Source: JASFUX01 sp050050115 (GTDB taxonomy: Bacteria; Pseudomonadota; Alphaproteobacteria; Caulobacterales; Maricaulaceae). Taken from it: a stretch of DNA of 13,028 nucleotides. The DNA is taken from assembly GCA_050050115.1 (NCBI GenBank), contig JASFUX010000080.1:1-13028 (forward strand), read 5' to 3'. Below the pieces are notes generated by a model that saw only the letters and a list, made by a program, of their open reading frames with translations, had not been told where the DNA came from and made no database searches. The translations under genes and the position numbers were made by a program. The first letter of the stretch is position 1. Each line of letters opens with the position of its first letter. Positions 6,979 to 13,028 of the stretch are shown piece by piece.

Positions 6979-7727
6979 GCGTCCGGAACGAGGTGACCCC
7001 AAGCCACCGACCAGACCTGCTCGGCGCCGAGCACGTGCGCGTGCGGCGGGCGGTCGGGGAAGGCCGGCGCGAACGCCGGGTCGCACACGTTGAGGCCGCC
7101 GGTGAAAGCCCCGAAGGCGGGCAGCACCATCCGCTCGCCGTCCGAGGCGAAGCAGCGCCGGCGCACGCTGCGTCCGCGGCCGCGCACCCGCGCGCACGGA
7201 TGAAGGTGCCCCGACACCTCTCCCGCCGCGCCGGTCGGCTCGTGCCGGAAGACCAAGCCGGACACCGCCAGCTCCTCCACCGCGCGTCCGCCGAGCGCCG
7301 GCGGCGGCGCCGGATCGTGGTTGCCGGCGATCCAGACCCAGTCGTCGACGCGCGCGACAAGCCCGGCGAGCGCGTAAAGGTCGCCCTCGCTCATCCGCAT
7401 GCCGGCGTCGACGTCGTGAAAGCCATCCCCGAGCGAGATCAGCCGATCGGGCGCATAGGCGGTCGCAAGCGCGGCGAGGCGCGCGATCGTCGCGCGCGTA
7501 TCGTAGGGCGGCAGCGCGACGCCGCGGGCGGCGTAGGCCGAGCCTTTCTCGAAGTGCAGATCGGAGACGACGAGCGTGCGGCTCGCCTCCAGCCACAGCG
7601 CGCCGGCGGCGTCGAGCCGGACCGGTACGCCCGCCAGCTCGGTCTCGAGCCCGCCGCCAGAGGCCGCTGATGCGTTCGAGCCGACGAAATCAGCGGTTTC
7701 AGAAAGGGCGGCGGTTGCGGAAGCCAT
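6975..7727 (-). CDS. pdeM: Ligase-associated metallophosphoesterase, PdeM-like
   Basis: A 250-aa calcineurin-type metallophosphoesterase. All dinuclear metal motifs are present in order: SDLHFEKGS (D56, H58), SLGDGFHD (D101), AGNHDP (N136, H137), FRHEP (H162) and SGHLHP (H174, H176). The DLHFEKG context, short length and C-terminal FGAFTGGLNV segment are those of the PdeM group (TIGR04123), which belongs to a predicted DNA-repair set with an ATP-dependent ligase, an Lhr-type helicase and a ligase-associated exonuclease. None of those partners is in this window. The ATG at 7727 is preferred over an upstream one at 7850, because the extension is low-complexity Arg-rich and would cover a palindromic intergenic site; no clear Shine-Dalgarno supports either. 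Residues 1-27 are Ala/Ser-rich and could be non-conserved. The TAG stop (6977-6975) lies inside the right end of the palindromic repeat. Confidence 0.8.
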   Translation of the reverse strand: MASATAALSETADFVGSNASAASGGGLETELAGVPVRLDAAGALWLEASRTLVVSDLHFEKGSAYAARGVALPPYDTRATIARLAALATAYAPDRLISLGDGFHDVDAGMRMSEGDLYALAGLVARVDDWVWIAGNHDPAPPPALGGRAVEELAVSGLVFRHEPTGAAGEVSGHLHPCARVRGRGRSVRRRCFASDGERMVLPAFGAFTGGLNVCDPAFAPAFPDRPPHAHVLGAEQVWSVAWGHLVPDA

Positions 7728-7822
7728 GACGGGGAGCGTTCGCCCGTTCCCGGCGAGGGTCAATGCGTTTTCCAGAAGCTGACAGCGATCGAGCGCGCTC
7801 CGTCGGCGCCGTCGCAGTGGCC

Positions 7823-7852
7823 GGGTGAACATTTCGTAACGCCCGTTCACCC
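7823..7852. promoter_or_regulatory. Perfect 8+8 bp palindrome, candidate operator
   Basis: GGGTGAAC (7823-7830) and GTTCACCC (7845-7852) are exact inverted arms around a 14-nt AT-richer spacer. Arm centres are 22 bp apart, about two helical turns, as expected for a dimeric regulator. The site sits in the divergent interval between pdeM (start 7727) and the lipoprotein hydrolase (start 7934), 81 nt before the latter. A TACGAT at 7864-7869 could be a -10 element just downstream. No regulator gene is adjacent, so the binder is unknown. A stem-loop role is less likely because no gene ends immediately upstream. Confidence 0.45.
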
Positions 7853-7917
7853 CTTTGATTGCCTACGATCAGGGCCTGGGGACCCGCGCACGACCCGCGC
7901 CGGGCGTTCTGTCGAGC

Positions 7918-7923
7918 GGGAGG
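7918..7923 (+). promoter_or_regulatory. Ribosome binding site that fixes the lipoprotein hydrolase start
   Basis: GGGAGG lies 10 nt before the ATG at 7934, ruling out the longer open frame beginning at 7859. Confidence 0.7.
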
Positions 7924-7933
7924 CTCTAATCAT

Positions 7934-9259
7934 ATGCTGTTGAAATCGAAGTTGCGCGCCGCGGCCGCCGGCGCGGAACCAGGCTCCGCGCCATTCCGCA
8001 AGTTTGCGGCGCTTTGCGCCGCGGGCGCGGCTGTGCTCGCTCTGGGGCTCGGCGCCTGCTCGACCATGGGGGGCATGGGCGGCGGCTCGGCCCAGCCGGA
8101 CGTCTCCTCGATCGAGCCGGGCGACCCGGTAGCGCTGGGTTTCGATCCGGACGCGATCGCCGAGGCGCGCGCGAGCCTTCAACAGTCGATCGACGACGGC
8201 AAGATTTCTGGCGGCATCTTGGTCGCGGGCCGAAACGGCCAGGCGGCGATCGTCGAGATGCTCGGAACCCAGGGGCCCGACGACGACCGGCCGATGGACG
8301 AGCACACGCTGTTCCGGGTCTATTCGATGAGCAAGCTCATCGTCTCGGTCGCGCTGATGGACATGGTCGAGGACGGTCTCGTCGACATCGACGATCCGGT
8401 CTCTGACTATCTGCCCGAGCACGCGAACCTGACGGTCATCACCGAAGACGGCGGAACGCGGCCGGCGGAGACGGTGATGACCATCCGCCATCTGCTCACC
8501 CACACCTCGGGCCTGATCTACAACTTCATCCAGCCCGACACGGCGCTCGGCGAGATCTACCTTGAAGCAGGCACAACGCGCCGGGACATCCCCACCCGGG
8601 AGTTCGCCGCCCTGCTCGCCTCGCTGCCGTTGGCGAACGATCCTGGCGCGGGCTTCAACTACTCGCACTCGACCGACGTGCTCGGCGCGCTGATGGAGGT
8701 CGTCGAGGGCAAGGACCTGCAGTCGATCCTCGACGCACGGGTCCTCGATCCGCTCGGCATGGACGAGACCTCGTTCTTCGTCGCCCCCGAGAACGCCGAT
8801 CTCGTCGCGCAGCCGATCTACGGCGACATGCATGATCCGCTGATCGTCGAGCCGTTCCAGTCGGGCGGCGGCGGACTGATGTCCTCGACCGAGGACTACC
8901 TGCGCTTCACCCTCATGCTCGCCGGCAGCGGCGAATATCGCGGCGCGCGCGTCCTCGAGCCCGAGACGCTCGAGGCGATGTACGAGGATCAGCTGGTCGA
9001 AGGCGTCTCGCGCGACAACTTCTTCTACCGCCAGGCCGGCGGCTGGGGGCTGGGCTTCGCGCTGCAGCCGATCTCGTTCGGCGATCCGAACTCGCCCACG
9101 ACCAAAGGCTGGCAGGGCGTCGGCGGCACGGTGACCTGGGTCGATCCGGCGAGCGACATCTTCGCCCTCTATATGATCCAGGCGCGCGGCGCGCCCGGCG
9201 GCACCGGCTTCAACGTCCGCGGCGCCGTCTACGACGCCTACGTCGGCGACGAGGAATAG
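7934..9259 (+). CDS. Lipoprotein serine hydrolase (class C beta-lactamase / family VIII esterase-like)
   Basis: A 441-aa exported serine hydrolase. The N-terminus has a basic region (FRK), a hydrophobic stretch and the lipobox LGAC with Cys42, so it is probably a lipid-anchored periplasmic or outer-membrane protein; an MGGMGGG linker follows. The catalytic core shows SMSK (Ser131 nucleophile, Lys134) in the SxxK position, HLLTHTSGL, and NYSH (Tyr243, the YxN/YxS-type general base). GWQGVGGT (392-399) is in the KTG/HxG position but without the lysine of true beta-lactamases. This pattern fits the beta-lactamase-related hydrolases (PF00144), including family VIII esterases, rather than a proven drug-resistance enzyme; the substrate may be an ester, peptide or peptidoglycan-derived compound. 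It is transcribed alone, divergent from pdeM, and converges on the VanZ-like gene with a 10-nt gap. Confidence 0.87.
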   Translation: MLLKSKLRAAAAGAEPGSAPFRKFAALCAAGAAVLALGLGACSTMGGMGGGSAQPDVSSIEPGDPVALGFDPDAIAEARASLQQSIDDGKISGGILVAGRNGQAAIVEMLGTQGPDDDRPMDEHTLFRVYSMSKLIVSVALMDMVEDGLVDIDDPVSDYLPEHANLTVITEDGGTRPAETVMTIRHLLTHTSGLIYNFIQPDTALGEIYLEAGTTRRDIPTREFAALLASLPLANDPGAGFNYSHSTDVLGALMEVVEGKDLQSILDARVLDPLGMDETSFFVAPENADLVAQPIYGDMHDPLIVEPFQSGGGGLMSSTEDYLRFTLMLAGSGEYRGARVLEPETLEAMYEDQLVEGVSRDNFFYRQAGGWGLGFALQPISFGDPNSPTTKGWQGVGGTVTWVDPASDIFALYMIQARGAPGGTGFNVRGAVYDAYVGDEE

Positions 9260-9269
9260 CGCACGGCTC

Positions 9270-9617
9270 TCACCGGCGCAGCACGCGTTCGCCCAACACC
9301 GCCGCGGCGATCCCGGCGGTGTTGGCGAGCGCGTCGGCAACCTCGGGACTGCGGCCGGCCGAGCCGAGTCCTTGGAAGATCTCCAACGCGACGCCGAGCG
9401 CGAAGAGCCCGGCCGCGACGCCCCAGCGGTTGGAGAAGGCCGCAAGGCCCGTTCCCGCGGCGACGGCGTATGCGATGAAATGACCGGCCTTGTCGCCCCA
9501 ATCGACGCCGACGTCAGGCAAAGACGGCGGAGAGATCAGCGAGGCGACGACGATCACCACGACCTCGGCCGCGAAGAGCAGCTTGAGGGCGAGGACGATC
9601 CTGGTGCGCAAAGTCAT
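9270..9617 (-). CDS. VanZ-like family small membrane protein
   Basis: A 115-aa membrane protein with about three to four hydrophobic helices. The family pattern is clear: WGDKAGHFIAYAV (Asp42, Lys43, His46, matching the D-K-x-x-H motif), ALEIFQGLGSAGRSPEVADALANTAG (Glu79, Gln82, Arg89, Asp95, Asn99), then a last helix. VanZ is known for low-level teicoplanin resistance, but most chromosomal short members are uncharacterised, and recent work on the family points to envelope or lipid-linked roles. The ATG at 9617 is chosen; the open frame extends to 9719, but those 34 codons come from an intergenic palindromic repeat and are Arg-rich and unlike the family. An AGGG directly before the ATG is too close for a normal Shine-Dalgarno. 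The stop is 10 nt from the stop of the convergent hydrolase, with no clear terminator between. Confidence 0.78.
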   Translation of the reverse strand: MTLRTRIVLALKLLFAAEVVVIVVASLISPPSLPDVGVDWGDKAGHFIAYAVAAGTGLAAFSNRWGVAAGLFALGVALEIFQGLGSAGRSPEVADALANTAGIAAAVLGERVLRR

Positions 9618-9671
9618 CCCTACACGGTAAAAATTCCTGTTGTATCGAACTAGCTGAACCGCAAGGCGGCT

Positions 9672-9795
9672 CCCCGGCCGAGCATCGCGAGAGCCGGGGT
9701 CCAGGAGGTCTCGACGCAACAGCTCATGACGTCGTCATCGAACGGCGGCGTCAAGGCCTCCTGGATCCCGGATCGCCGCTGCGCGTCGTCCGGGA
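9672..9795. repeat. Composite inverted intergenic repeat (two REP-like units head to head)
   Basis: Two units face each other. The left unit holds a hairpin CCCCGGC (9672-9678) / GCCGGGG (9693-9699) and continues into TCCAGGAGG. The right unit begins CCTCCTGGA and holds a hairpin TCCCGGA (9766-9772) / TCCGGGA (9789-9795) with a GC-rich loop. The 15-nt segments 9694-9708 and 9757-9771 are inverted copies with one mismatch (a G:T pair in RNA). The 48-nt centre contains ATGACG-T-CGTCAT (9726-9738). TGGATCCCGGA...TCCGGGA is a familiar theme of dispersed alphaproteobacterial intergenic palindromes. It occupies most of the gap between lepB (ends 9839) and the VanZ-like start (9617), where it could end or process the lepB transcript. 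Confidence 0.7.
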
Positions 9796-9838
9796 AGCCG
9801 GTTTATGCAATGGCGATTTCTACGGCTCGGAACGCGCC

Positions 9839-10609
9839 CTAAAGACCCCGCCAGAGCCGGCCGGTCGGGCACTCCAGGTTGGGCTCGGGGCGGCAGTTGT
9901 GGAAAGTGAACAGCACCGTCACCGCGCGACCGACGAGGTACTCCGTCGGAACCGGACCGAGGCTCGGGGCTCGACTGTCGGCCGACCGGTCTCGATTGTC
10001 GCCCATCACGAAGATGTGCCCCGGCGGGACCAGATAGGGTCCGCGGTCGTCATAAGACCCCTGATCGGACTCCTCGTAGATCGCGTGGGTGACGCCGCCC
10101 GGCAGCGTTTCATCGTAGCGGTCGACCGTGGTCACGACGCCTTCATGGGTGCGGTAGGAAAGCCGCTCGCGGAAATCGCGCGGCACCAGCTCGTTGTTGA
10201 CGTAGAGCCGGCCGTCGCGGGTCTCGATCACGTCGCCGGGCAGGCCGATCACGCGCTTGATCAGATGCTCGCGCCGCGAGGGATTGCGAAAGACGACGAC
10301 ATGACCGCGCTTGGGCATCCGGCCGAGGATCCGCCCGTCGCCTTCAGGCAGATAGCCGCCAAGCCCGAACTGCAGCGAATGCCGGCTCCAGCCGTAGGCG
10401 AAGTTCAGCACGATCACCCGGTCCTCGACCTCGAGCGTGGGAACCATCGAGCCGGAGGGAATGTAGAAGGTGCGAAAGAAAACCGTGGTGATGAGGTAGA
10501 ACACCACCGCCGCGCCCAGGATGAAGCGCACGAACTCGACCGCCTCATGGCGGAACTTCGCTTTGGCGTCGTCCGCGGCCTGCTCGCTCGCGTGGCTGTT
10601 GTCGGTCAT
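9839..10609 (-). CDS. lepB: Signal peptidase I
   Basis: A 256-aa inner-membrane serine protease that removes signal peptides from secreted proteins. Residues 1-24 are cytoplasmic and a single membrane helix spans about 25-45. The catalytic Ser54 lies in IPSGSMVPTL and the catalytic Lys118 in IKRVIGLPGD. The conserved FVMGDNRDRSADSR (box E) and a C-terminal VLFTFHNC segment follow. Family S26 dyad spacing and length are normal for alphaproteobacterial LepB. The ATG at 10609 has AGG six nt upstream (AGGTGAGAC). The canonical neighbours in alphaproteobacteria (acpS, rnc, era) are absent: upstream on the same strand is an MBL-fold hydrolase gene, downstream a VanZ-like gene. It may be the sole relocated copy or a second paralogue; this cannot be decided here. 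Confidence 0.95.
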   Translation of the reverse strand: MTDNSHASEQAADDAKAKFRHEAVEFVRFILGAAVVFYLITTVFFRTFYIPSGSMVPTLEVEDRVIVLNFAYGWSRHSLQFGLGGYLPEGDGRILGRMPKRGHVVVFRNPSRREHLIKRVIGLPGDVIETRDGRLYVNNELVPRDFRERLSYRTHEGVVTTVDRYDETLPGGVTHAIYEESDQGSYDDRGPYLVPPGHIFVMGDNRDRSADSRAPSLGPVPTEYLVGRAVTVLFTFHNCRPEPNLECPTGRLWRGL

Positions 10610-10655
10610 GTCTCACCTGCGATTGCGGCGGCCCCGGCCGTTACAGCGTCTTAGC

Positions 10656-10698
10656 GGCGTCCGTCCCCAAACGAAAGGACGCCGGCGCAGCGAGCGCC
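10656..10698 (-). terminator. Two adjacent hairpins in the MBL-lepB gap, possible terminator
   Basis: On the minus strand, just after the MBL gene, GGCGC-TCGCT-GCGCC (10698-10684) is directly followed by GGCGTCC / GGACGCC (arms 10683-10677 and 10662-10656, 14-nt loop). The second loop is T-rich (TTTCGTTT), but there is no clean T-tract, so this may be a weak terminator or a leader structure for lepB, whose ATG is 46 nt further on. The rest of the 122-bp gap shows no confident promoter. Confidence 0.35.
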
Positions 10699-10731
10699 AA
10701 GGCGGCCTCATTCCGGGGATTTAAGCAACAG

Positions 10732-11808
10732 CTAAGCCAATTCGGCGTCCGGATCGGCTTCGGCGTCGTCCTCGCGGGAGAACCAGGCGATCCGGGAGGC
10801 GTCGAGCTCGTAGCGGGCCCGCCCCTTGCGCACCAGGTAGTTGAGGTGCGCCAGGGTCTCGCCCGTGGCCATCATGTGATCGTGCCCCTTGAGCTTGCGC
10901 CCGAACAGCTTGGGCAAGAGGTCGACCACCCGGCGCGGCGCGTCGAGCGCCTCCATCACCCGCTCGAGCCGCTTGTGATGGCCCTCGATCAGGGAGTCGA
11001 GGCGCGCATGCAGGCCGTGGAACGGCGTATTGTGGCTCGGCAAGACCAGGACCTCGTCCGGGATCGCCGCCATCAGCCGCCAGCAGGACAAGAGCCAGTC
11101 GTTCAAGGGGTCGGCCGCCGGCTCGGTCGGCCAGACCGACACGTTCGAGGAGATCTTCGGCAACACCTGGTCGCCGGAGATGAACAGCTTCATCTCGGGC
11201 TGCCACAGACAGACGTGCTCGGGGCTGTGGCCTGCGCCGGTGATCACCCGCCAGACGCGGTCGCCGATGGCGATGTCGTCGCGGTCCTCGATCCGCGTAT
11301 AGGCTTGAGGCATCGGCCGGACGCCCTTGCCGAAGCCGCCGTAGCGCTCCTTGTAGTCGTCGATCCACTTGTCCTCCCACCCCGCCGCGACGAGGAAGTC
11401 GACCGCCTCCTGCGGCGCGGGCGGCTCGTCGGCGATCAGCATGCGCGCGGAGAGATATTCCAGCCGCGACATCCACAGCGGCGCGTCGTAACGGCGGCAG
11501 AGCCAGCCGGCCTGACCGATGTGGTCTGGGTGCATGTGGGTGCAGATCACCCGGACCACCGGCGCGCCGCCCAGCTCGCGATCGAGCATCTTGGCGAGCA
11601 GCGCGCGCGTGTGCTCGTCGCCGAGGCCGGTGTCGACGACGGTCCAACCCGCGTCGTCCTTCAGGAAATAGATGTTGATGTGATCGAGCTCGAACGGCAG
11701 CGGCAGGCGCGCCCAGATCACCACCTCGGCGATCTTCAGGCAGCGACCCGGCTTGGGCGCGTCGAACGGAAAGCGCAGCGGCGGCGCGGCTGTGGCGGCG
11801 TCTGACAT
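10732..11808 (-). CDS. MBL-fold metallo-hydrolase with C-terminal winged-helix extension
   Basis: A 358-aa cytoplasmic metallo-beta-lactamase-fold hydrolase. Metal ligands are THMHPDH (His91, His93, Asp95, His96), GAGHSPEH (His194), SGDQVLP (Asp213) and LPSHNTPF (His259); VDTGLGD near residue 60 is the standard strand-turn after the first beta hairpin. The C-terminal part (about 270-345, with GETLAHLNYLVRKGRARYE) resembles the winged-helix tail (BLACT_WH type) of LACTB2-like hydrolases. That group includes nucleases and thioesterases, so the substrate (thioester, nucleic acid or lactone) is open. Family members are often encoded near acyl-CoA enzymes, which fits the flanking dehydrogenases but proves nothing. 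The ATG at 11808 has only a weak AGG upstream. The gene lies 200 bp after the methyltransferase stop and 122 bp before lepB, so it probably has its own promoter. Confidence 0.88.
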   Translation of the reverse strand: MSDAATAAPPLRFPFDAPKPGRCLKIAEVVIWARLPLPFELDHINIYFLKDDAGWTVVDTGLGDEHTRALLAKMLDRELGGAPVVRVICTHMHPDHIGQAGWLCRRYDAPLWMSRLEYLSARMLIADEPPAPQEAVDFLVAAGWEDKWIDDYKERYGGFGKGVRPMPQAYTRIEDRDDIAIGDRVWRVITGAGHSPEHVCLWQPEMKLFISGDQVLPKISSNVSVWPTEPAADPLNDWLLSCWRLMAAIPDEVLVLPSHNTPFHGLHARLDSLIEGHHKRLERVMEALDAPRRVVDLLPKLFGRKLKGHDHMMATGETLAHLNYLVRKGRARYELDASRIAWFSREDDAEADPDAELA

Positions 11809-12008
11809 GCGGCCTGCAACTCTTCACAAGTGAGACGTTGAGCTCACGGGGTTGACGAAATGAACGGCCGACGATGGCGAGGGTCATAAGCACCACGCGG
11901 ACGCGGGCCGGTCAATCGCACGCGCGGCCCTGCGAGCGAACCGGGCCCTTGAAATCTGTTGGGATAACTGTTGCGCGGCCAAGTGAACGAGGCGTCTGCG
12001 CCGACCGC
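11809..12008. other. Intergenic region upstream of the MBL hydrolase gene
   Basis: Two hundred bases between the methyltransferase stop and the MBL start on the minus strand. It should contain the end of one transcript and the MBL promoter. I see no strong hairpin with a T-tract, no CtrA or GANTC site and no small ORF with a ribosome site. A TTGACG on the plus strand (11852-11857) faces away from the MBL gene and has no matching -10. Confidence 0.5.
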
Positions 12009-12650
12009 TCAAGCGGGTTTGGCCGAGCCCCAATAGTGGTAGGCGCCGAAGCGCATCAAGGTGGTCATGATCGGCGCGCCCGAGGGCAGGCCTTCCTCAT
12101 GACTCACCACGAAGCCGGCGTTGAACAGGGTCTGCGCCGGATTGCGCGTCAGGTGACAGCCGTCGGCGAGCGGCTTCCAGATCGGCTCGATCCGCTCTTG
12201 AAAGCGCGCCGCGCGCGGATCGCAGTCCCGGCCGTGCTCGACGAAGAGCAGCTTGCCGCCCGGCTTGATCACGCGGCGCATCTGCCCGGCCGCAGCATCG
12301 ACGTCGGGGATGGTGCACATCGTGTAGGTGACGACGACGGTGTCGACCGAGGCGTCTTCGAGCGGAATCTCCTCGCCCGGCAGATCGAGGAACTCCATGG
12401 ACTTCAAGGGATGGGCTTCGAGCCGCTTCTTGGCGAGCTTGCGCATGTGCGGATCGGGCTCGAGCGCGAACAGATGCTCGACCTTGGACGGATCGTAGAA
12501 CGGCAGATTGGTTCCAGACCCGAAGCCGACTTCGAGCACTCGACCCTCCGCCGCCGGAACGACTTTCGCGCGCTGCTTGGAGATCATCGGCGCGCCGCAG
12601 ATGAGATTGATCATCCGCGGTGAGATGTGGCGATGATAGAAGGAGGTCAT
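12009..12650 (-). CDS. Class I SAM-dependent methyltransferase (METTL7/TMT1-like)
   Basis: A 213-aa methyltransferase. Motif I is VLEVGFGSGTNLPFY (SAM-binding GxGSG, residues 42-46), followed by the acidic ribose contact in ALEPD (Glu64). DASVDTVVVTYTMCTIPD is motif IV with CTIPD at 112-116. VIKPGGKLLFVEHG and GCHLTR (164-169) complete the group-specific pattern. CTIPD, FVEHG and GCHLTR are shared with bacterial proteins related to the eukaryotic thiol methyltransferases TMT1A/TMT1B (METTL7A/B); older annotations call them UbiE/COQ5-like or phospholipid methyltransferases. The substrate is therefore uncertain, with thiols and lipids the main options. The ATG at 12650 has GGAGAA seven nt upstream. 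It starts 42 nt after the stop of the upstream acyl-CoA dehydrogenase on the same strand, so co-transcription is likely. Confidence 0.88.
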   Translation of the reverse strand: MTSFYHRHISPRMINLICGAPMISKQRAKVVPAAEGRVLEVGFGSGTNLPFYDPSKVEHLFALEPDPHMRKLAKKRLEAHPLKSMEFLDLPGEEIPLEDASVDTVVVTYTMCTIPDVDAAAGQMRRVIKPGGKLLFVEHGRDCDPRAARFQERIEPIWKPLADGCHLTRNPAQTLFNAGFVVSHEEGLPSGAPIMTTLMRFGAYHYWGSAKPA

Positions 12651-12657
12651 TGGGATG

Positions 12658-12663
12658 TTCTCC
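12658..12663 (-). promoter_or_regulatory. Ribosome binding site of the methyltransferase gene
   Basis: GGAGAA on the minus strand, seven nt before the ATG at 12650, supports that start and separate translation initiation after the upstream dehydrogenase stop. Confidence 0.65.
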
Positions 12664-12692
12664 AGCCCCTCGTACGATCCCCTCTAGGGCTC

Positions 12693-13028
12693 CTACCCCA
12701 GCATCTCTTCGGGCACGTCGAACAGCGCGTCCGCACCCACCGTCACCGCGTCGATCCGCCCCGGGATCGTCGACAGCACCGTCTCGGCGTAAAAGCGCGC
12801 CAGATCGACCTTCGATTGGGCGTACTCGTCCTCGGCGTTCTCCTTGAGCATGCGCTGGCCCGCCACCGCGCCGACGCCGAGGTAGTAGCCGCCGATCACG
12901 TCGCCGGCGAGCATCGTGTAGGCGGTCGCGCCCGCCAGCCTGTCGGCCAGCGGCGTCTGCGCGTCGATCATGAACGCCGTCGCTTTCTCGAGGGCCTTGA
13001 TCGCGGCGTCGAGGCGCTCGCCGATCGG
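12693..13028 (-). CDS. Acyl-CoA dehydrogenase, DmdC-like family (C-terminal part, truncated by window edge)
   Basis: The last 111 codons of a gene entering from the right edge; the frame stays open to position 13028, so the internal ATG at 12971 is not a real start. The segment reads as helices (LDAAIKALEKATAFMI, YTMLAGDVIGGYYLGVGA, EYAQSKVDLARFYAETVL) and ends VPEEMLG. This matches the extra C-terminal domain (Acyl-CoA_dh_C type) of the roughly 590-aa DmdC-like acyl-CoA dehydrogenases. It is therefore a second member of the family whose N-terminal part is seen at the left edge, a separate gene 12 kb away on the same strand. The methyltransferase gene follows 42 nt downstream. The catalytic region is outside the window and the substrate is unknown. 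Confidence 0.85.
   Translation of the reverse strand, partial: PIGERLDAAIKALEKATAFMIDAQTPLADRLAGATAYTMLAGDVIGGYYLGVGAVAGQRMLKENAEDEYAQSKVDLARFYAETVLSTIPGRIDAVTVGADALFDVPEEMLG

Noticed and set aside
7728..7850. Longer PdeM N-terminus starting at 7850
   Set aside because: The extra 41 residues are Arg/Leu-rich, not part of the fold, and would overlap the 7823-7852 palindrome. The choice of 7727 is still not certain because neither start has a good ribosome site.
7934..9259. Antibiotic-resistance beta-lactamase
   Set aside because: SxxK and Tyr motifs are present, but the KTG lysine position reads GWQGVGGT and the protein is a lipoprotein; the broader serine hydrolase/esterase family fits better.
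9295..9323. Hairpin AACACCGCC/GGCGGTGTT as a terminator for the lipoprotein hydrolase
   Set aside because: It lies within the VanZ-like coding region (Ala/Gly/Val-rich codons) and has no following T-tract, so coding composition explains it.
9618..9719. Upstream extension of the VanZ-like protein to 9719
   Set aside because: The upstream part of those codons overlaps the left unit of the intergenic palindromic repeat, and the residues do not resemble the family.
10721..10735. TTAA-N7-CTAA as a CtrA site for lepB
   Set aside because: One half-site deviates, it overlaps the MBL stop codon and it is over 110 nt from lepB; probably chance.
1..13028. Window as a closed circle, with the two acyl-CoA dehydrogenase fragments as one gene
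   Set aside because: Joining the ends gives a frame mismatch and only about 325 codons, far short of the roughly 590-aa family, so the fragments belong to two genes.

Overview
The window comes from a high-GC alphaproteobacterium, most likely a Caulobacterales-type organism (Caulobacter, Maricaulis or Hyphomonadaceae-like). The main evidence is a complete podJ-like polarity gene. Its upstream region carries a perfect CtrA box (TTAA-N7-TTAAC) and three CcrM (GANTC) sites within 40 bp. A TIGR02186-type protein, a family described from alphaproteobacteria, lies downstream. No base-composition island, transposase, integrase, tRNA, rRNA or CRISPR array was seen, so the region reads as core chromosome with two intergenic palindromic repeats.

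Layout, left to right. (1) Minus strand, 1-1210: the N-terminal part of a DmdC-like acyl-CoA dehydrogenase runs off the left edge. A MerR-family regulator (716-1210) precedes it, and the regulator's promoter overlaps an ACGT-repeat operator. (2) Divergent regulatory region, 1211-1455: MerR operator, CtrA box and GANTC cluster. (3) Plus strand, 1456-6908: podJ-like gene (1246 aa), a TSUP/TauE-SafE permease 15 nt later, and a TIGR02186 membrane-anchored exported protein overlapping the permease stop (ATGA). This looks like one operon. (4) 6917-6978: a mosaic palindromic repeat of the RIME type, which also supplies the stop codon of the convergent gene. (5) Minus, 6975-7727: PdeM-like metallophosphoesterase. 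Then an intergenic region with a perfect 8+8 bp palindrome. (6) Plus, 7934-9259: lipoprotein serine hydrolase of the class C beta-lactamase/family VIII esterase type. (7) Minus, 9270-12650: VanZ-like small membrane protein, a large composite inverted repeat (9672-9795), signal peptidase I, a metallo-beta-lactamase-fold hydrolase, and a class I methyltransferase. The methyltransferase follows the C-terminal part of a second DmdC-like acyl-CoA dehydrogenase that runs off the right edge.

How the genes fit together: two acyl-CoA dehydrogenase units (MerR-regulated on the left, methyltransferase-coupled on the right) flank a cell-pole/envelope block (podJ, TSUP, TIGR02186, lipoprotein hydrolase, LepB, VanZ). 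The most noteworthy signals are the cell-cycle control region of podJ, the physical linkage of podJ to the functionally undescribed TSUP-TIGR02186 pair, and the two intergenic repeat elements. No intergenic stretch exceeds about 245 bp. All family assignments were made by reading motifs, without database searches.
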